From: Saccharopolyspora indica
Lineage (GTDB): Bacteria; Actinomycetota; Actinomycetes; Mycobacteriales; Pseudonocardiaceae
Reading direction: 5' to 3'
DNA length: 64,000 bases
NCBI RefSeq assembly: GCF_027853965.1
Contig: NZ_JAQGLB010000001.1
Location: forward strand, 124,001 to 188,000
Shown here in pieces: positions 1-8,759 of this stretch (position 1 is its first letter; each line of letters opens with the position of its first letter). Both the position numbers and the translations under genes were made by a program. A model generated the notes under the pieces. The model was not told where the DNA came from and searched no databases. It saw only the letters and a program-made list of their open reading frames with translations.

Positions 1-910
1 AGTGCGCCGCCTCGCCGATCAGCGCCATGCCGGGGGCGAACAGGCCGTCGGCGACGAACCGGCCGACCGGCAGCAGCTGCCGCCCGGCCAGGCTGCTCCG
101 CAGCTGCTCCTCGAACGCCGCCAGCTCGGGCAGCTCCGCGATCAGCGCACCGGCCCAGCGCTGCAACCCGTCGTGATCCATCCCGCGCAGCTCGTCCGGT
201 TCCGCCTGGACGTAGAGCCGGACCCGGTCGCCGGGCAGCGGATAGCGCATCCGCAGCCCGCGGTCGGTGACGTAGGCGGCCACCGCCGCCTCCGCGCCGG
301 GCACGTCGGGGACGTCCAGGGCGACCAACCGGTGCGGGTAGTCCTTCCGGTTCGCCCCGATACCGGCCGCCTTCCGGAGCTTCGAGGAGACGCCGTCGGC
401 GGCGATCACCAGCGGGGCGCGGAGTTCCCGGTCGGAACCGGCCTCCCGCACGGCCAGCCCGGTGATGCGCCCGGATTCGTCGCGGAGCGCTTCGCGGACG
501 CTCACTCCCCGGCGCAGCGTGACGTTCTCCGGCAGGCCGTCGACGAGCGCACCCAGGATCGACTCGTGATCGGCGGAGAGCAGCCAGTTGGTCTCATCCG
601 GCAACTGCGCGTAGTCCAGCGACATCCGGCCCCCACCGCCGCCCTCACCGGCGATGAGCGCGGAGAGCCGCACCGCGCCCTGCCGCTCCAGGAGCTTGGT
701 GACGCCCCACTCGTCGAGGATCTTCAACGCCCCGGGCTGCAACACCTCGCCCTTCGGCACCCGGGGCACCTTGGGCTGCTTCTCGGCGATCAGGACCCGC
801 AGCCCCAGCGAACCCAGCGCGTGCGCGGCCGCCAGACCGCCCACACCCGCACCGCAGACCACGACATCGGCGTCGTCCCGGGTGATCTCTTCGGGAACAG
901 GGGCGCTCAC
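1..910 (-). CDS. FAD-dependent oxidoreductase (geranylgeranyl reductase/monooxygenase family), 3' end outside window
   Basis: About 300 residues are visible and the C-terminus runs off the window. An N-terminal Rossmann fold carries GAGVGGL (about residues 12-25), a second flavin motif AADGV lies near residue 168, and GEAAH, the GD-type FAD motif, sits at the window edge. These are marks of the single-component FAD monooxygenase and geranylgeranyl-reductase superfamily. The start is GTG at 910, overlapping the ubiA stop as GTGA, so the genes are translationally coupled. In a terpenoid operon it would reduce, epoxidise or hydroxylate a prenyl or aromatic intermediate. The sequence does not show which reaction. 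Confidence 0.8.
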   Translation of the reverse strand, partial: MSAPVPEEITRDDADVVVCGAGVGGLAAAHALGSLGLRVLIAEKQPKVPRVPKGEVLQPGALKILDEWGVTKLLERQGAVRLSALIAGEGGGGGRMSLDYAQLPDETNWLLSADHESILGALVDGLPENVTLRRGVSVREALRDESGRITGLAVREAGSDRELRAPLVIAADGVSSKLRKAAGIGANRKDYPHRLVALDVPDVPGAEAAVAAYVTDRGLRMRYPLPGDRVRLYVQAEPDELRGMDHDGLQRWAGALIAELPELAAFEEQLRSSLAGRQLLPVGRFVADGLFAPGMALIGEAAH

Positions 911-1890
911 GTCGGCTGGACCTCCATGTCATCGGTGGCGATCTCGTGCCGCGACCGCATCACGGCCTGAGTCCACAGGCTGAAGACGAGCACCAGCGCG
1001 AGCAGCGGCACGACCGCGGCGGCGGGCGCGGTGCGGGCCAGGACGGCGCTGGCGAGGACGAGTCGTTCGGCGACCAGGAATTCGTGCGCCCGCAACGCGC
1101 GGGCCTGCCCGAGAGTCGGGGCCAGCAGCGGCAGCGGCAGGACCGCGACCAGCCCGACGCAGGCCGCCGCACCCAGCAGAACCGGGAAGCCGGGCCGGTG
1201 CGGCAGCAGAAGACCGATCGCGGCGATGAGGATCGCTGCGACGTAGAGGACCACCGCCAACCAGGCCGCGAAGCGGACTCCGCTGCGCACGGGCACCGAC
1301 CGGTAGCCCGCGGCCCGGTCGCCGTCCACGTCGCGCAGCGTGCCCACGAGGTTCGACGCCGCGTCGTGCAGCAGGAACACCGCGGAGAACGCGACCGCGG
1401 GCCAGCCGGGCAGCGGTGCCGCGACCATCGCGCCGATCAGGAAGCCCAGCGCGGTGATCAGGCCGCGCACCAGGTTCCCGGAGAAACCGCGCGCCTTGCA
1501 GTACCTGCTGTAGGCCACGATGCCGGCCAGCGCCAGCACGACCAGCACCAGCGTCCGCCAGTTCACCCACGCCAGCAGCGCCGCCGCCGCGACCGCGAGC
1601 CCGATGCCGCAGGCGAGCGCGGTCTTCGGAGCCAGCCTCCCGGACGGGATCGGGCGCTGCGGCTTGGCGATCCGGTCCAGCTCGCGGTCGAAGTAGTCAC
1701 CGAGGTAGTGCCCGGCCAGCCAGCCGAGCGCGACTCCGCACCCGGCGACGACGAACGCGGCGAACCCGGCCGCACCACCGGCACCGGCGCCCGCGACGCC
1801 CACCAGCACCGGGTAGCACAGCGTGTACGGCCGCCAGGTCTGCACGTGCGCCCACAGGATCCGGCGCGCTGCCGCCCATCGGTCGCGCAT
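907..1890 (-). CDS. UbiA-family membrane prenyltransferase
   Basis: This 327-residue polytopic membrane protein transfers a prenyl chain from a prenyl diphosphate to an acceptor, usually aromatic. The first Asp-rich motif is in GDYFDRELDR (about residue 65) and the second is DVDGD (about residue 185). Both line the Mg-diphosphate site in the family. About eight hydrophobic helices are visible, close to the family norm. ATG at 1890 lies two bases from the end of the upstream polyprenyl synthase gene. The pairing suggests that the chain made by that synthase is used here. The acceptor is unknown. Confidence 0.88.
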   Translation of the reverse strand: MRDRWAAARRILWAHVQTWRPYTLCYPVLVGVAGAGAGGAAGFAAFVVAGCGVALGWLAGHYLGDYFDRELDRIAKPQRPIPSGRLAPKTALACGIGLAVAAAALLAWVNWRTLVLVVLALAGIVAYSRYCKARGFSGNLVRGLITALGFLIGAMVAAPLPGWPAVAFSAVFLLHDAASNLVGTLRDVDGDRAAGYRSVPVRSGVRFAAWLAVVLYVAAILIAAIGLLLPHRPGFPVLLGAAACVGLVAVLPLPLLAPTLGQARALRAHEFLVAERLVLASAVLARTAPAAAVVPLLALVLVFSLWTQAVMRSRHEIATDDMEVQPT

Positions 1891-1892
1891 GG

Positions 1893-2900
1893 CTACCGGT
1901 TCCGGTCGATGGCCAGCTCGGCGATGGCCAGCATCAGCTCGACCGCGGCCGTTCCCGGCAGGTCCGCGATGCTCTCGCGGGCCTGGGCGATCTCGTCGGC
2001 GGCGAGCTTGCGGCTGAGCTCCAGCGCTCCGGTGCTGGTCAGCAGCTCCCGCATGAGCCGGTGCGCGTCCGCCGCTGGCATCCGGCCCGACAGCGCCTCG
2101 GCGAACCGGGCGCGGTCGGCGTCCCCGGCGGCCTGGTGGCCGACGAGCACCGGGAACGTCGGGCGCAGGTTGGCCACGTCGCTGGTGCTGGGTTTGCCGG
2201 TCGTGGGGGAGTCCGCCAGGTACGGCAGCAGGTCGTCGTAGATCTGGAAGCCCAGGCCCAGGTGCTCGGCGTAGCGCGTGGTGGCCTCGACGTCCTCGGC
2301 GGCGGCACCACCGAGGACCGCCCCGGCCCGGCAGGCGCCCCGGAACAGCGCGCCGGTCTTGAGCGCGACCATCTCCCGGTAGTCCTCGACCGGGCAGTTC
2401 AGCTCGCCGACCAGCCCGGCCTCCTGCACCTGCCCCCGGCAGACGTCGGCTCCCGCGGCGGCCAGCACCCGGGCCGCTTCGAGCACGTCGGCGGGCGGCA
2501 CCGCCGTGCACTCCAGCAGTGCGCTGACCATGTTCAGGATCAGGAAGTCACCGGTGACCAGCGCATCGGGCATGCCGAAGTGGGCGTGCACGGTGGGCCG
2601 GCCCCGGCGCAGCTCGTCGTCGTCGATGATGTCGTCGTGCACCAGCGTCGCCACGTGCAGGTACTCCACGGCCAGGGCGGCGGGGATCAGCCGGGTGCTG
2701 TCACCGCCGGTGGCCTCGGCCGAGGCGAGCAGCAGCATCGGCCGCAGCATCTTGCCGGGCGCCAGCAGCGCGTGGCCCGCCATCCGCTCGGTCCGCTCGG
2801 CGGCCGCCGACCACCTCTTGCGCATCTCGCGGTTGAGCAGGTCGGTGAGCTCGGCGGAGTTGAACTCGGCTGGTGCGGCGCGGGTTTCGGCGTTGGTCAT
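1893..2900 (-). CDS. Polyprenyl diphosphate synthase
   Basis: This 335-residue isoprenyl diphosphate synthase should condense IPP with an allylic diphosphate. The first Asp-rich motif is HDDIIDDD (about residue 88), followed by RRGRPT. The second motif region reads YDDLLPYLAD (about residue 218), with Pro where the last Asp of a textbook DDxxD would be. A GKPSTSDVANLRPTFPVL stretch follows, like the GKP...K/R region of the family. Chain length cannot be read reliably. The gene starts one base after the aminotransferase stop and runs into ubiA, so it sits in the middle of the operon and probably feeds the prenyltransferase. Confidence 0.88.
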   Translation of the reverse strand: MTNAETRAAPAEFNSAELTDLLNREMRKRWSAAAERTERMAGHALLAPGKMLRPMLLLASAEATGGDSTRLIPAALAVEYLHVATLVHDDIIDDDELRRGRPTVHAHFGMPDALVTGDFLILNMVSALLECTAVPPADVLEAARVLAAAGADVCRGQVQEAGLVGELNCPVEDYREMVALKTGALFRGACRAGAVLGGAAAEDVEATTRYAEHLGLGFQIYDDLLPYLADSPTTGKPSTSDVANLRPTFPVLVGHQAAGDADRARFAEALSGRMPAADAHRLMRELLTSTGALELSRKLAADEIAQARESIADLPGTAAVELMLAIAELAIDRNR

Positions 2901-2901
2901 G

Positions 2902-3921
2902 TCAGACCCGCTCGCCGTTCAGGAAGCGCCGGGTCAGGTCGAGCAGCGCTTCGTTGGCCTCCGGCGTGCCGACCGTGACCCGGACCCCGGCGCCGCTGGC
3001 GAGCGTTCGCACCTCGACGCCACCGGCCGCGCAGAAGCGCACGAACGCGTCGTTGTCGGCACCGAGCGGCAGCCAGTGGAAGTTGCCGTGGCTGCGGGGG
3101 ACCGCGAGGCCGAGAGCGCGCAGCTGCTCGCCGACCCGGTCGCGTTCGGCGGCGACTTCCGCGCACTGCTTGCGCATGACCTCCTCGGCCCGCAGCGCGG
3201 CGAGCGCGGCGTCCTGCGCCACCGTGCTGACCCGGAAGAAGTACGAGCCGGGCCGGAGAGCGGTGACCACCTCAACGCTCGCGACGAGGTAGCCGACCCG
3301 GAGCCCGAGCAGCCCGTGGGACTTGGAGAAGGTGCGCACCACGCACACGCGCGGGTCCTCGGCGGCGAGCCGGAGGCCGTCGGCGGTCTCGGCGCGGTCG
3401 GCGAAGTCCACGTACGCCTCGTCGATCAGCACCAGCACGTGCTCGGGCAGGCGGTCCAGCAACGCCCGCAGCTCGGCGTCGCCGAACACGGTGCCGGTCG
3501 GGTTGTTCGGGTTGCACAGCAGCACGACCTTGGTCCGCTCGGTGACGGCGCCGGCCATCGCCGCGAGGTCGTGGGCGTCCTCGCGCAGCGGCACCGGCAC
3601 CGCCTCGGCGCCCGCCGAGCTCACCATCAGCGGATACATCTCGAACGACGGCCACGCGTGCACGACCTCGCCACCGGCCGCCAGCGCGTTGAGGAACTGC
3701 TGCAGGAGCGCTCCCGAGCCGGGGCCGACGAACACCCGCGCGGCGTCGACGCCGTGGTGCCCGGCGATGGCCTGCGTCAGCCCGCTGGACATCGCGTCGA
3801 GCGTCAGGTTGACCCGGTCGGCACCGTCCACAATGGCCTCGTGGACTCCGGGCAGCGGGGCCGCGAAGTTCTCGTTCAGGGACAACTGGTGCCGGACGGT
3901 AGTCACAGGATCTCCGTTCAT
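2902..3921 (-). CDS. Fold-type I PLP aminotransferase, HisC-like
   Basis: This 339-residue protein resembles histidinol-phosphate aminotransferases. It has an SLNEN N-terminus, NPNNPTGT (about residue 140), DEAYVDF, and FSKSHGLLGLRVGY, whose Lys (about residue 198) should hold PLP. ATG 3921 was chosen over the upstream in-frame ATG at 3972 because it matches the usual HisC length. It is the first gene of a four-gene prenyl operon, with no other histidine genes nearby. It is therefore more likely a specialised aminotransferase, or one supplying an amino-acid-derived acceptor, than hisC itself. The substrate is unknown. Confidence 0.82.
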   Translation of the reverse strand: MNGDPVTTVRHQLSLNENFAAPLPGVHEAIVDGADRVNLTLDAMSSGLTQAIAGHHGVDAARVFVGPGSGALLQQFLNALAAGGEVVHAWPSFEMYPLMVSSAGAEAVPVPLREDAHDLAAMAGAVTERTKVVLLCNPNNPTGTVFGDAELRALLDRLPEHVLVLIDEAYVDFADRAETADGLRLAAEDPRVCVVRTFSKSHGLLGLRVGYLVASVEVVTALRPGSYFFRVSTVAQDAALAALRAEEVMRKQCAEVAAERDRVGEQLRALGLAVPRSHGNFHWLPLGADNDAFVRFCAAGGVEVRTLASGAGVRVTVGTPEANEALLDLTRRFLNGERV

Positions 3922-4875
3922 GACGTGCGCGTGCTGGTGTTGCGCGGGGAGAAGCCGATCCGGGCCGGGCACGGGGGAGGAGCGCCGGGTTCGCCGGGGA
4001 GGTGGCTCAGCGGTTCCCGGCCGGAACTCGCTGGGCAGGGCCGCGGCGCGCGCCGTTGCGCGGACCCGGGCCCGGTGGGAGTGCGTCGGTGGTGGGGAAC
4101 CCGTGGCTTGCGATCTCCAAGTTCACTCCTCCCGCCCGGGTTGGTCCCGGTGTCGGAAAGCTCCTCCCGCCGGTGCGCTCCTGCTCTTCTGAGCGGTTGT
4201 CCGAACGGGTGGCGACGCGCTGCTTTGCGGGGCGGGCCAGGCGGATTCGTCTTCTCGTCGAGGACTTGTGATAGCGATCTTGATTACACCGGTCAGGTGG
4301 CGGCGTGTCAACGAGTCCGCCCGGGGGAAGGCCGTCGCGAACGCCGGAGCTGCCCGAAGGGGCCGAAAGTCCATCAACTTGACGACGTCTCTGGCCTGCG
4401 ACGATGCGGTCGCGAGTCGCGGTCGGTCGATGATTCCGGAATCCGTTCTGGGCTGCGAGGTTCACCGCCTCGGCGCTCATTTGAGCACGTCGAGGGAGAA
4501 GGCTCGCGCTGCGCTCCCGGCGCTGGGAAAACGTGCGCGATACACGTCGGACTCGTGCGCGGCAGTGAATTGGCGAGTTCTCGACATGCCCGAAAATGCC
4601 TTGCTGGTAAGCGAATACCGGATTCCGGGCGCACCAGCGCCGATGCCGCACATCCCGGACGTCTCGGATCCGGGACCTGGCCGAGTCGGGAACGGCCGCG
4701 TAGGGTGAACCGCGAATCGGTTGAGACGCAACGCATCTCGCCTGCCGCCGGCGACCGCGACGCCGGGCGGGCAGGTCATCGCAGCGCTGGTGCCGCGGCC
4801 GCCCCCGAGCCGTTCCCGCGGCCGCCGTGCCCACTGACGAACGCCGAACACCACCACCGGGCTGGAGGAATCCGC
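3922..4875. promoter_or_regulatory. Long divergent intergenic region of the terpenoid cluster
   Basis: This is about 950 bp between two divergent operons, with visibly lower G+C between 4260 and 4700 than the flanking genes. Open frames exist here, but none has coding-like third-position bias or recognisable protein content. It should contain the promoters for both operons. I cannot assign hexamers with confidence, although the A+T-rich stretch around 4265-4290 is a candidate. A strong ribosome site, GGAGGA, precedes the ATG at 4876. Confidence 0.5.
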
Positions 4876-6576
4876 ATGACGACGGTGCAGGTCGACCCCG
4901 ATCCGTTCACGGATGCGCTCGACGAGGCGATCTGCGAAGGCGCGGAGGCGCTGTTCACCGCCCAGCGCGCCGACGGCGTCTTCGACTACAGCGAGGACAA
5001 CCTGACCTCGACGCTGGGCACGGTCGGCGCGCTGTCGGCGCTGCACTACGCCGACCCGGACGGCAGCGCCGACCTGATCGCGGCGGGGGCCGGGTGGCTC
5101 CGGCGCACCCAGAACGCCGACGGCGGCTGGGCGATGGTCCCCGGCCTGGCCAGCGAGGCCGGCCCGACGGCGGTCAGCTCGGCCGTGCTCCACCTGGTCG
5201 ACCCCGGTGGCAGTGCGGACGCGGTGCGCGACGGGCAGCGCTGGATGAGCGACTTCGGCGGCCTGGACGCGATCCCGCACCCCGAGGTCGTCTCGTGGTG
5301 CCGGCAGTACTACGGCTTCGTCGGCTGGCTGGCCGCCGAGGAGATGCGCCGGTTCCCGCTGGAAGTGGCGCTGTGGCCGGGCCTGTACCGCAGGCTGTTC
5401 GACCTGCGCATCCCGATGGCCTTCGCGCTCGGCCTCGCCCAGGCCCGGCACAAACCGCTCACGCGCTTCCAGCAGGTGCTGGCCCGCTTGGGCGAACCGA
5501 ATGCGCTGAAAGCGATCCGGCAGGTCTACGAGCACGAGGGCTCCACCGGCGCCTGGTGCGAGAACGCCTGGGTCACCGGCCTGGTCTGCACCGGACTGGC
5601 CCGCGCGGAACTGGCCCCGGACATGGTCGAAGCCGCCGTCGGCTGGTTCCGCCGCACGATGCACCCCGACGGCTGGTGGCAGACCGGCCCGCTCGACGCG
5701 GCGTGGACCATGTACGCCGCCCGCGGGCTCTCCGAAGCCGGATACGCCGAGGACCCGAGGCTGGCCGCCTCGGTCGACCTGTTCGTGCGCCTCCAGCAGC
5801 ACCGGCCGTTCCTGGCATTCGGCTGCCCACCGGGCTATTGGGGCTGGGCCGGGACCGAGGGCTGGCCGTCGACCTTGGAGACGGGCGAGATCCTCTCCGT
5901 GCTGTGCCGCCTGCCCGGCGCGAAGCAGGCACCGGCGATCGAGCGGGGCGTGGACTGGCTGACCCGCGTGCAGGACACCCGCGGTTCCTGGGGCCTGTGC
6001 GTGCGCAACACGAAGGTCGCCAACAGCGGACCGTGCCCGATGACCACCGTGCAGGCGGTCGACGCGCTGCTCGACGCGGGAGTCCCGGCGGACGACCGCC
6101 GGGTGCGCCGCGCGCTGAAGTGGCTGGCCGGGGTCCAATTGCCGGACGGTGCCTTCGAATCCGTGTGGTACCGGCACCACACGATGGCCACCGCCGCGGT
6201 GCTGGAGACGTTCGCGAGAGCGGGCTCGGCGGACGGCGAGACCGCGCGCCGGGCCAAGACGTGGTTGACCCGGGCCCGGCGGCCGGACGGTTCCTGGGGC
6301 GACGGGCACGATGCGCCGGCCACGGTCGAGGAGACCGGCTGGGCGATCTCGGGCCTGCTCGCCGCGGGTGCCGATCCGGCCGACGTGCGTCCCGGCGTGG
6401 CCTGGTTGCTGGAGCATCGCGCACCCGGCGGCGGGTGGCCCGCGGAGAGCGTCCACGAGTACGTGCGCTTCGTCAGCCGGTACAGCAACCCCGCGTTCAC
6501 CCAGGGCATGGCCCTGCGCGCACTCGGCCGCTACCGGCGGGCGGCCCGCGGATCCGACGTTGGAACGGAGCACTGA
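4876..6576 (+). CDS. Alpha/alpha-toroid terpene cyclase-like protein (squalene/oxidosqualene cyclase superfamily) without DxDD
   Basis: This 566-residue soluble protein is built of QW-like alpha-barrel repeats (GGWAMVPG, GWWQTGPLDAAW, GYWGWAG, GSWGLC, GSWGDGHD, GGWPAESV). That is the fold of squalene-hopene cyclases, class II diterpene cyclases and protein-prenyltransferase beta subunits. The catalytic acid motif DxDDTA expected just after the GSWG repeat reads CPMTTVQAVDAL (about residues 385-398), so the protonating Asp is absent. It may cyclise by another route, act on an epoxide with a displaced acid, or not cyclise at all. It starts after GGAGGAATCCGC and overlaps the P450 start by one base. 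Confidence 0.75.
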   Translation: MTTVQVDPDPFTDALDEAICEGAEALFTAQRADGVFDYSEDNLTSTLGTVGALSALHYADPDGSADLIAAGAGWLRRTQNADGGWAMVPGLASEAGPTAVSSAVLHLVDPGGSADAVRDGQRWMSDFGGLDAIPHPEVVSWCRQYYGFVGWLAAEEMRRFPLEVALWPGLYRRLFDLRIPMAFALGLAQARHKPLTRFQQVLARLGEPNALKAIRQVYEHEGSTGAWCENAWVTGLVCTGLARAELAPDMVEAAVGWFRRTMHPDGWWQTGPLDAAWTMYAARGLSEAGYAEDPRLAASVDLFVRLQQHRPFLAFGCPPGYWGWAGTEGWPSTLETGEILSVLCRLPGAKQAPAIERGVDWLTRVQDTRGSWGLCVRNTKVANSGPCPMTTVQAVDALLDAGVPADDRRVRRALKWLAGVQLPDGAFESVWYRHHTMATAAVLETFARAGSADGETARRAKTWLTRARRPDGSWGDGHDAPATVEETGWAISGLLAAGADPADVRPGVAWLLEHRAPGGGWPAESVHEYVRFVSRYSNPAFTQGMALRALGRYRRAARGSDVGTEH

Positions 6577-7775
6577 TGACGACGCAAGAGGACTCCTTCA
6601 CCGAGCACTACTGGCGGGACCCGCACGCGGCGCTGGCAGGCACCCGCGAGACCTGCCCGGTCCGCGAGGTCGACTTCGAGGGCGGCCGCACCTGGCTGGT
6701 CACCCGCTACGCCGACGTGCGGGCGTGGCTCGCCGACCAGCGGCTGGCGAAGGACTGGCGCTCCAGCCTGCCCGCCGAGGAGCGCGCCGCCGCGCCGCCC
6801 GGCCTGCCCGCCCCGATGTCGCACATGCTGACCTCGCTCGACCCTCCGGAGCACACCCGGCTGCGCAGTCTGGTCACCCAGGCGTTCACCGCGCGCCGGA
6901 TCGCCGCGCTGCGCCCGCGCGTCGAGGCCGTCGCCGAGGAACTGCTGGCGGAGCTGCCCGAGGACGAACCGGTCGACCTCGTGGCGCGTTACGCGATCAT
7001 CCTGCCGATGGTGGTGATCAGCGAGCTGCTCGGCGTCCCGGAGATCGACCGCGAGGAGTTCGCGCGGCTGTCCACCGTGCTGATCGACGAATGCCCGGAA
7101 CCGGAGCTGCTGGCCGCCTCCACGCAGATGGCGACCTACCTGGAAGGGCTGGTCGCGGCCAAGCGCGCGGCACCCGACGAGGCGTTGCTGTCCGCGCTGA
7201 TCACCGCCTCCGACGAGGGCGACCGGCTCTCCGACCTGGAGATCGTGGCGATGGCCATGCTGCTGCTCATGGCGGGCCACGAGACCACGGCGGTGTTCCT
7301 CACCAACAGCGTCCGCGCCCTGGTGAACGACGATTCCGCCCGCGAGCGCCTGGCCGACCCGGACTCGGTGCCGTCGCTGGTCGAAGAGCTGCTGCGCTGG
7401 CTCTCGCCCGCGCTCAACGCTTCGCTGCGCTTCGCGACCGAAGACCTGGAGATCGGCGGGGTCGCGATTCCCCGGGGCGCATCGGTGATGCTGTCGACGG
7501 GTGCGGCCAACCGCGATCCGGAGCGGTTCGCCGAACCGGACGTGCTGGACCCGGACCGCAACACCACCGGCCACCTCGCCTTCGGCTACGGCATCCACCG
7601 CTGCCTGGGCGCCGCCCTGGTCCGGCTGGAAGGCGAAGTGGGCCTGACGGCGCTGTTCAACCGCTTCCCGGAACTGCGCGTGGTCGCCGACCCGGCGGAG
7701 CTGACCTTCCGCCGCAGCGTCCACGTGCACGCCCCGCGCACGCTGCCGGTGATCCTCGGCCCTCGCACCTCGTGA
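6576..7775 (+). CDS. Cytochrome P450
   Basis: This 399-residue soluble bacterial P450 has the I-helix oxygen-activation motif AGHETT (about residue 233), the ExxR motif in EELLRW, and the heme loop FGYGIHRCLGAALVR with the thiolate Cys near residue 343. Length and layout match CYP105/107-type tailoring enzymes. Its ATG overlaps the cyclase-like stop (TGATG), so the two are co-translated. It probably oxidises the terpenoid product. No ferredoxin or reductase is encoded in the window, so redox partners must come from elsewhere. Confidence 0.92.
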   Translation: MTTQEDSFTEHYWRDPHAALAGTRETCPVREVDFEGGRTWLVTRYADVRAWLADQRLAKDWRSSLPAEERAAAPPGLPAPMSHMLTSLDPPEHTRLRSLVTQAFTARRIAALRPRVEAVAEELLAELPEDEPVDLVARYAIILPMVVISELLGVPEIDREEFARLSTVLIDECPEPELLAASTQMATYLEGLVAAKRAAPDEALLSALITASDEGDRLSDLEIVAMAMLLLMAGHETTAVFLTNSVRALVNDDSARERLADPDSVPSLVEELLRWLSPALNASLRFATEDLEIGGVAIPRGASVMLSTGAANRDPERFAEPDVLDPDRNTTGHLAFGYGIHRCLGAALVRLEGEVGLTALFNRFPELRVVADPAELTFRRSVHVHAPRTLPVILGPRTS

Positions 7776-7813
7776 ACGTCAAGCAACGCTATAACGCCCC
7801 AAAGCGCTCACCG
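7771..7813. repeat. Degenerate copy of the GCTATA hairpin repeat
   Basis: The right half (CGCTATAACGCCCC, then AAAGCGCTCACC) aligns without gaps to the repeats at 51821-51864 and 63485-63526. The left arm has diverged, so no long stem remains. It overlaps the P450 stop codon. Confidence 0.5.
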
Positions 7814-7834
7814 CACCGAACAGCGGAAGAACGG

Positions 7835-7883
7835 GGTGAAGGGCACCTTTCGCCGAGTATGTTGGTGAAAGGTGCCCTTCACC
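7835..7883. terminator. Perfect 17-bp inverted repeat downstream of the P450 gene
   Basis: Arm GGTGAAGGGCACCTTTC (7835-7851) and its exact complement (7867-7883) flank a 15-base loop. It lies about 60 bp past the terpenoid operon and has no U-tract. A rho-independent-like terminator is likely. A regulatory dyad is possible but less likely. Confidence 0.65.
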
Positions 7884-8026
7884 TCGGTGTTGGTGCTGCC
7901 GGTGCGACACCTCGTCCCGGAGACGAAGGTGCTGGAGCGTGCGCACGGTGAATCCGAGGACTTCCTCCGTGCGGGAGTTGGGCGAAGGCGTGGTCGCGCG
8001 GGCTGCCCGTCGCCATAATCCGGTGC

Positions 8027-8686
8027 GTGACGGGTGAACACGCGGATTACAGGCAGGTCCGGCTCAACATCACCGAGCTGGTGCGCGATGCCGGGGGAGC
8101 GGCTGGCGTGCCCGTTCCGGCATGTCCGGGGTGGGCGGTGCCCGACCTGCTCCGGCACCTCACCGAGATCGCGCACCTGGTGCTGGGCAAGCTGACCGGA
8201 CGACCTCCGGCGGACCTCGGCGGAGCCGACCCGCTCCGCGACTGGGGCGAGGTCGGGCCGGAGCTCGAACGGGCCCTCGCGGAGCGAGGCGACGGAACCG
8301 GGACGCAGCTGGTGGCCGACGCCGTCGTCCACGAACTGGACCTGCGCTGCGCACTGGCGGCACCGCTGCCCGCGCGACACCCGGCCTACGCCTGCGCGTT
8401 CAGGTTCGGCATGGCGCAGATGGACCGGTCGATCCGGGAAAAGGGCCTTCCAGCGGTGACTTTCGCGACCGGCGAGGAGTCGTGGGTGCTGGGCGGCGAC
8501 GATCCCGTCGCATCGGTGCGCGCCGAGCCGGTCGACCTGCTCCGGTCGTTGTGCGGGCGGCGGACGCACGAGCAGATCGCCCAGCTGGCGTGGAGCGCGG
8601 ATCCCGCGCCGTGGCTGCCCGCCTTCACCTGGGGGCCGTTCACACCACCGGAGAACCCGGTCGAGGAGATGATCCGGGACCGCTAG
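8027..8686 (+). CDS. Maleylpyruvate isomerase-family, mycothiol-dependent (DinB/MDMPI-type) protein
   Basis: This 219-residue protein has the DinB-like four-helix N-domain typical of mycothiol-dependent isomerases and transferases: PVPACPGWAVPDLLRHLTEIAH at residues 25-46 and a later DAVVHELDLR segment. The His residues in these stretches normally bind a divalent metal. It ends with the C-terminal domain seen in actinobacterial homologues. GTG 8027 is the only start that keeps the whole N-domain. It is transcribed alone, and its substrate cannot be inferred. It may use mycothiol in detoxification or an isomerisation. Confidence 0.7.
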   Translation: MTGEHADYRQVRLNITELVRDAGGAAGVPVPACPGWAVPDLLRHLTEIAHLVLGKLTGRPPADLGGADPLRDWGEVGPELERALAERGDGTGTQLVADAVVHELDLRCALAAPLPARHPAYACAFRFGMAQMDRSIREKGLPAVTFATGEESWVLGGDDPVASVRAEPVDLLRSLCGRRTHEQIAQLAWSADPAPWLPAFTWGPFTPPENPVEEMIRDR

Positions 8687-8759
8687 TTGCCGCTGGCCAG
8701 GACGTTCGTCGTACCGAGGATGACGGCTTCGTGGCGAGTCGGGCTCGTAGACCTGTGCC

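Noticed and set aside
2902-3921. Calling the aminotransferase hisC
   Set aside because: No other histidine genes are near, and it is embedded in a prenyl/terpenoid operon. Family resemblance alone does not prove the histidine pathway role.
4268-4708. 146-codon plus-strand frame in the divergent intergenic region
   Set aside because: No ribosome site, no coding-like codon bias and no recognisable content. The region is better explained as promoter DNA.
2506-6573. Very long open frames (over 600 codons) on both strands across 2.5-6.6 kb
   Set aside because: They are shadows of the polyprenyl synthase, aminotransferase and cyclase-like genes in G+C-rich DNA. Compositions are Arg/Ala/Pro/Gly-rich with no family motifs. 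Only the downstream part of one plus frame, from ATG 4876, is real.
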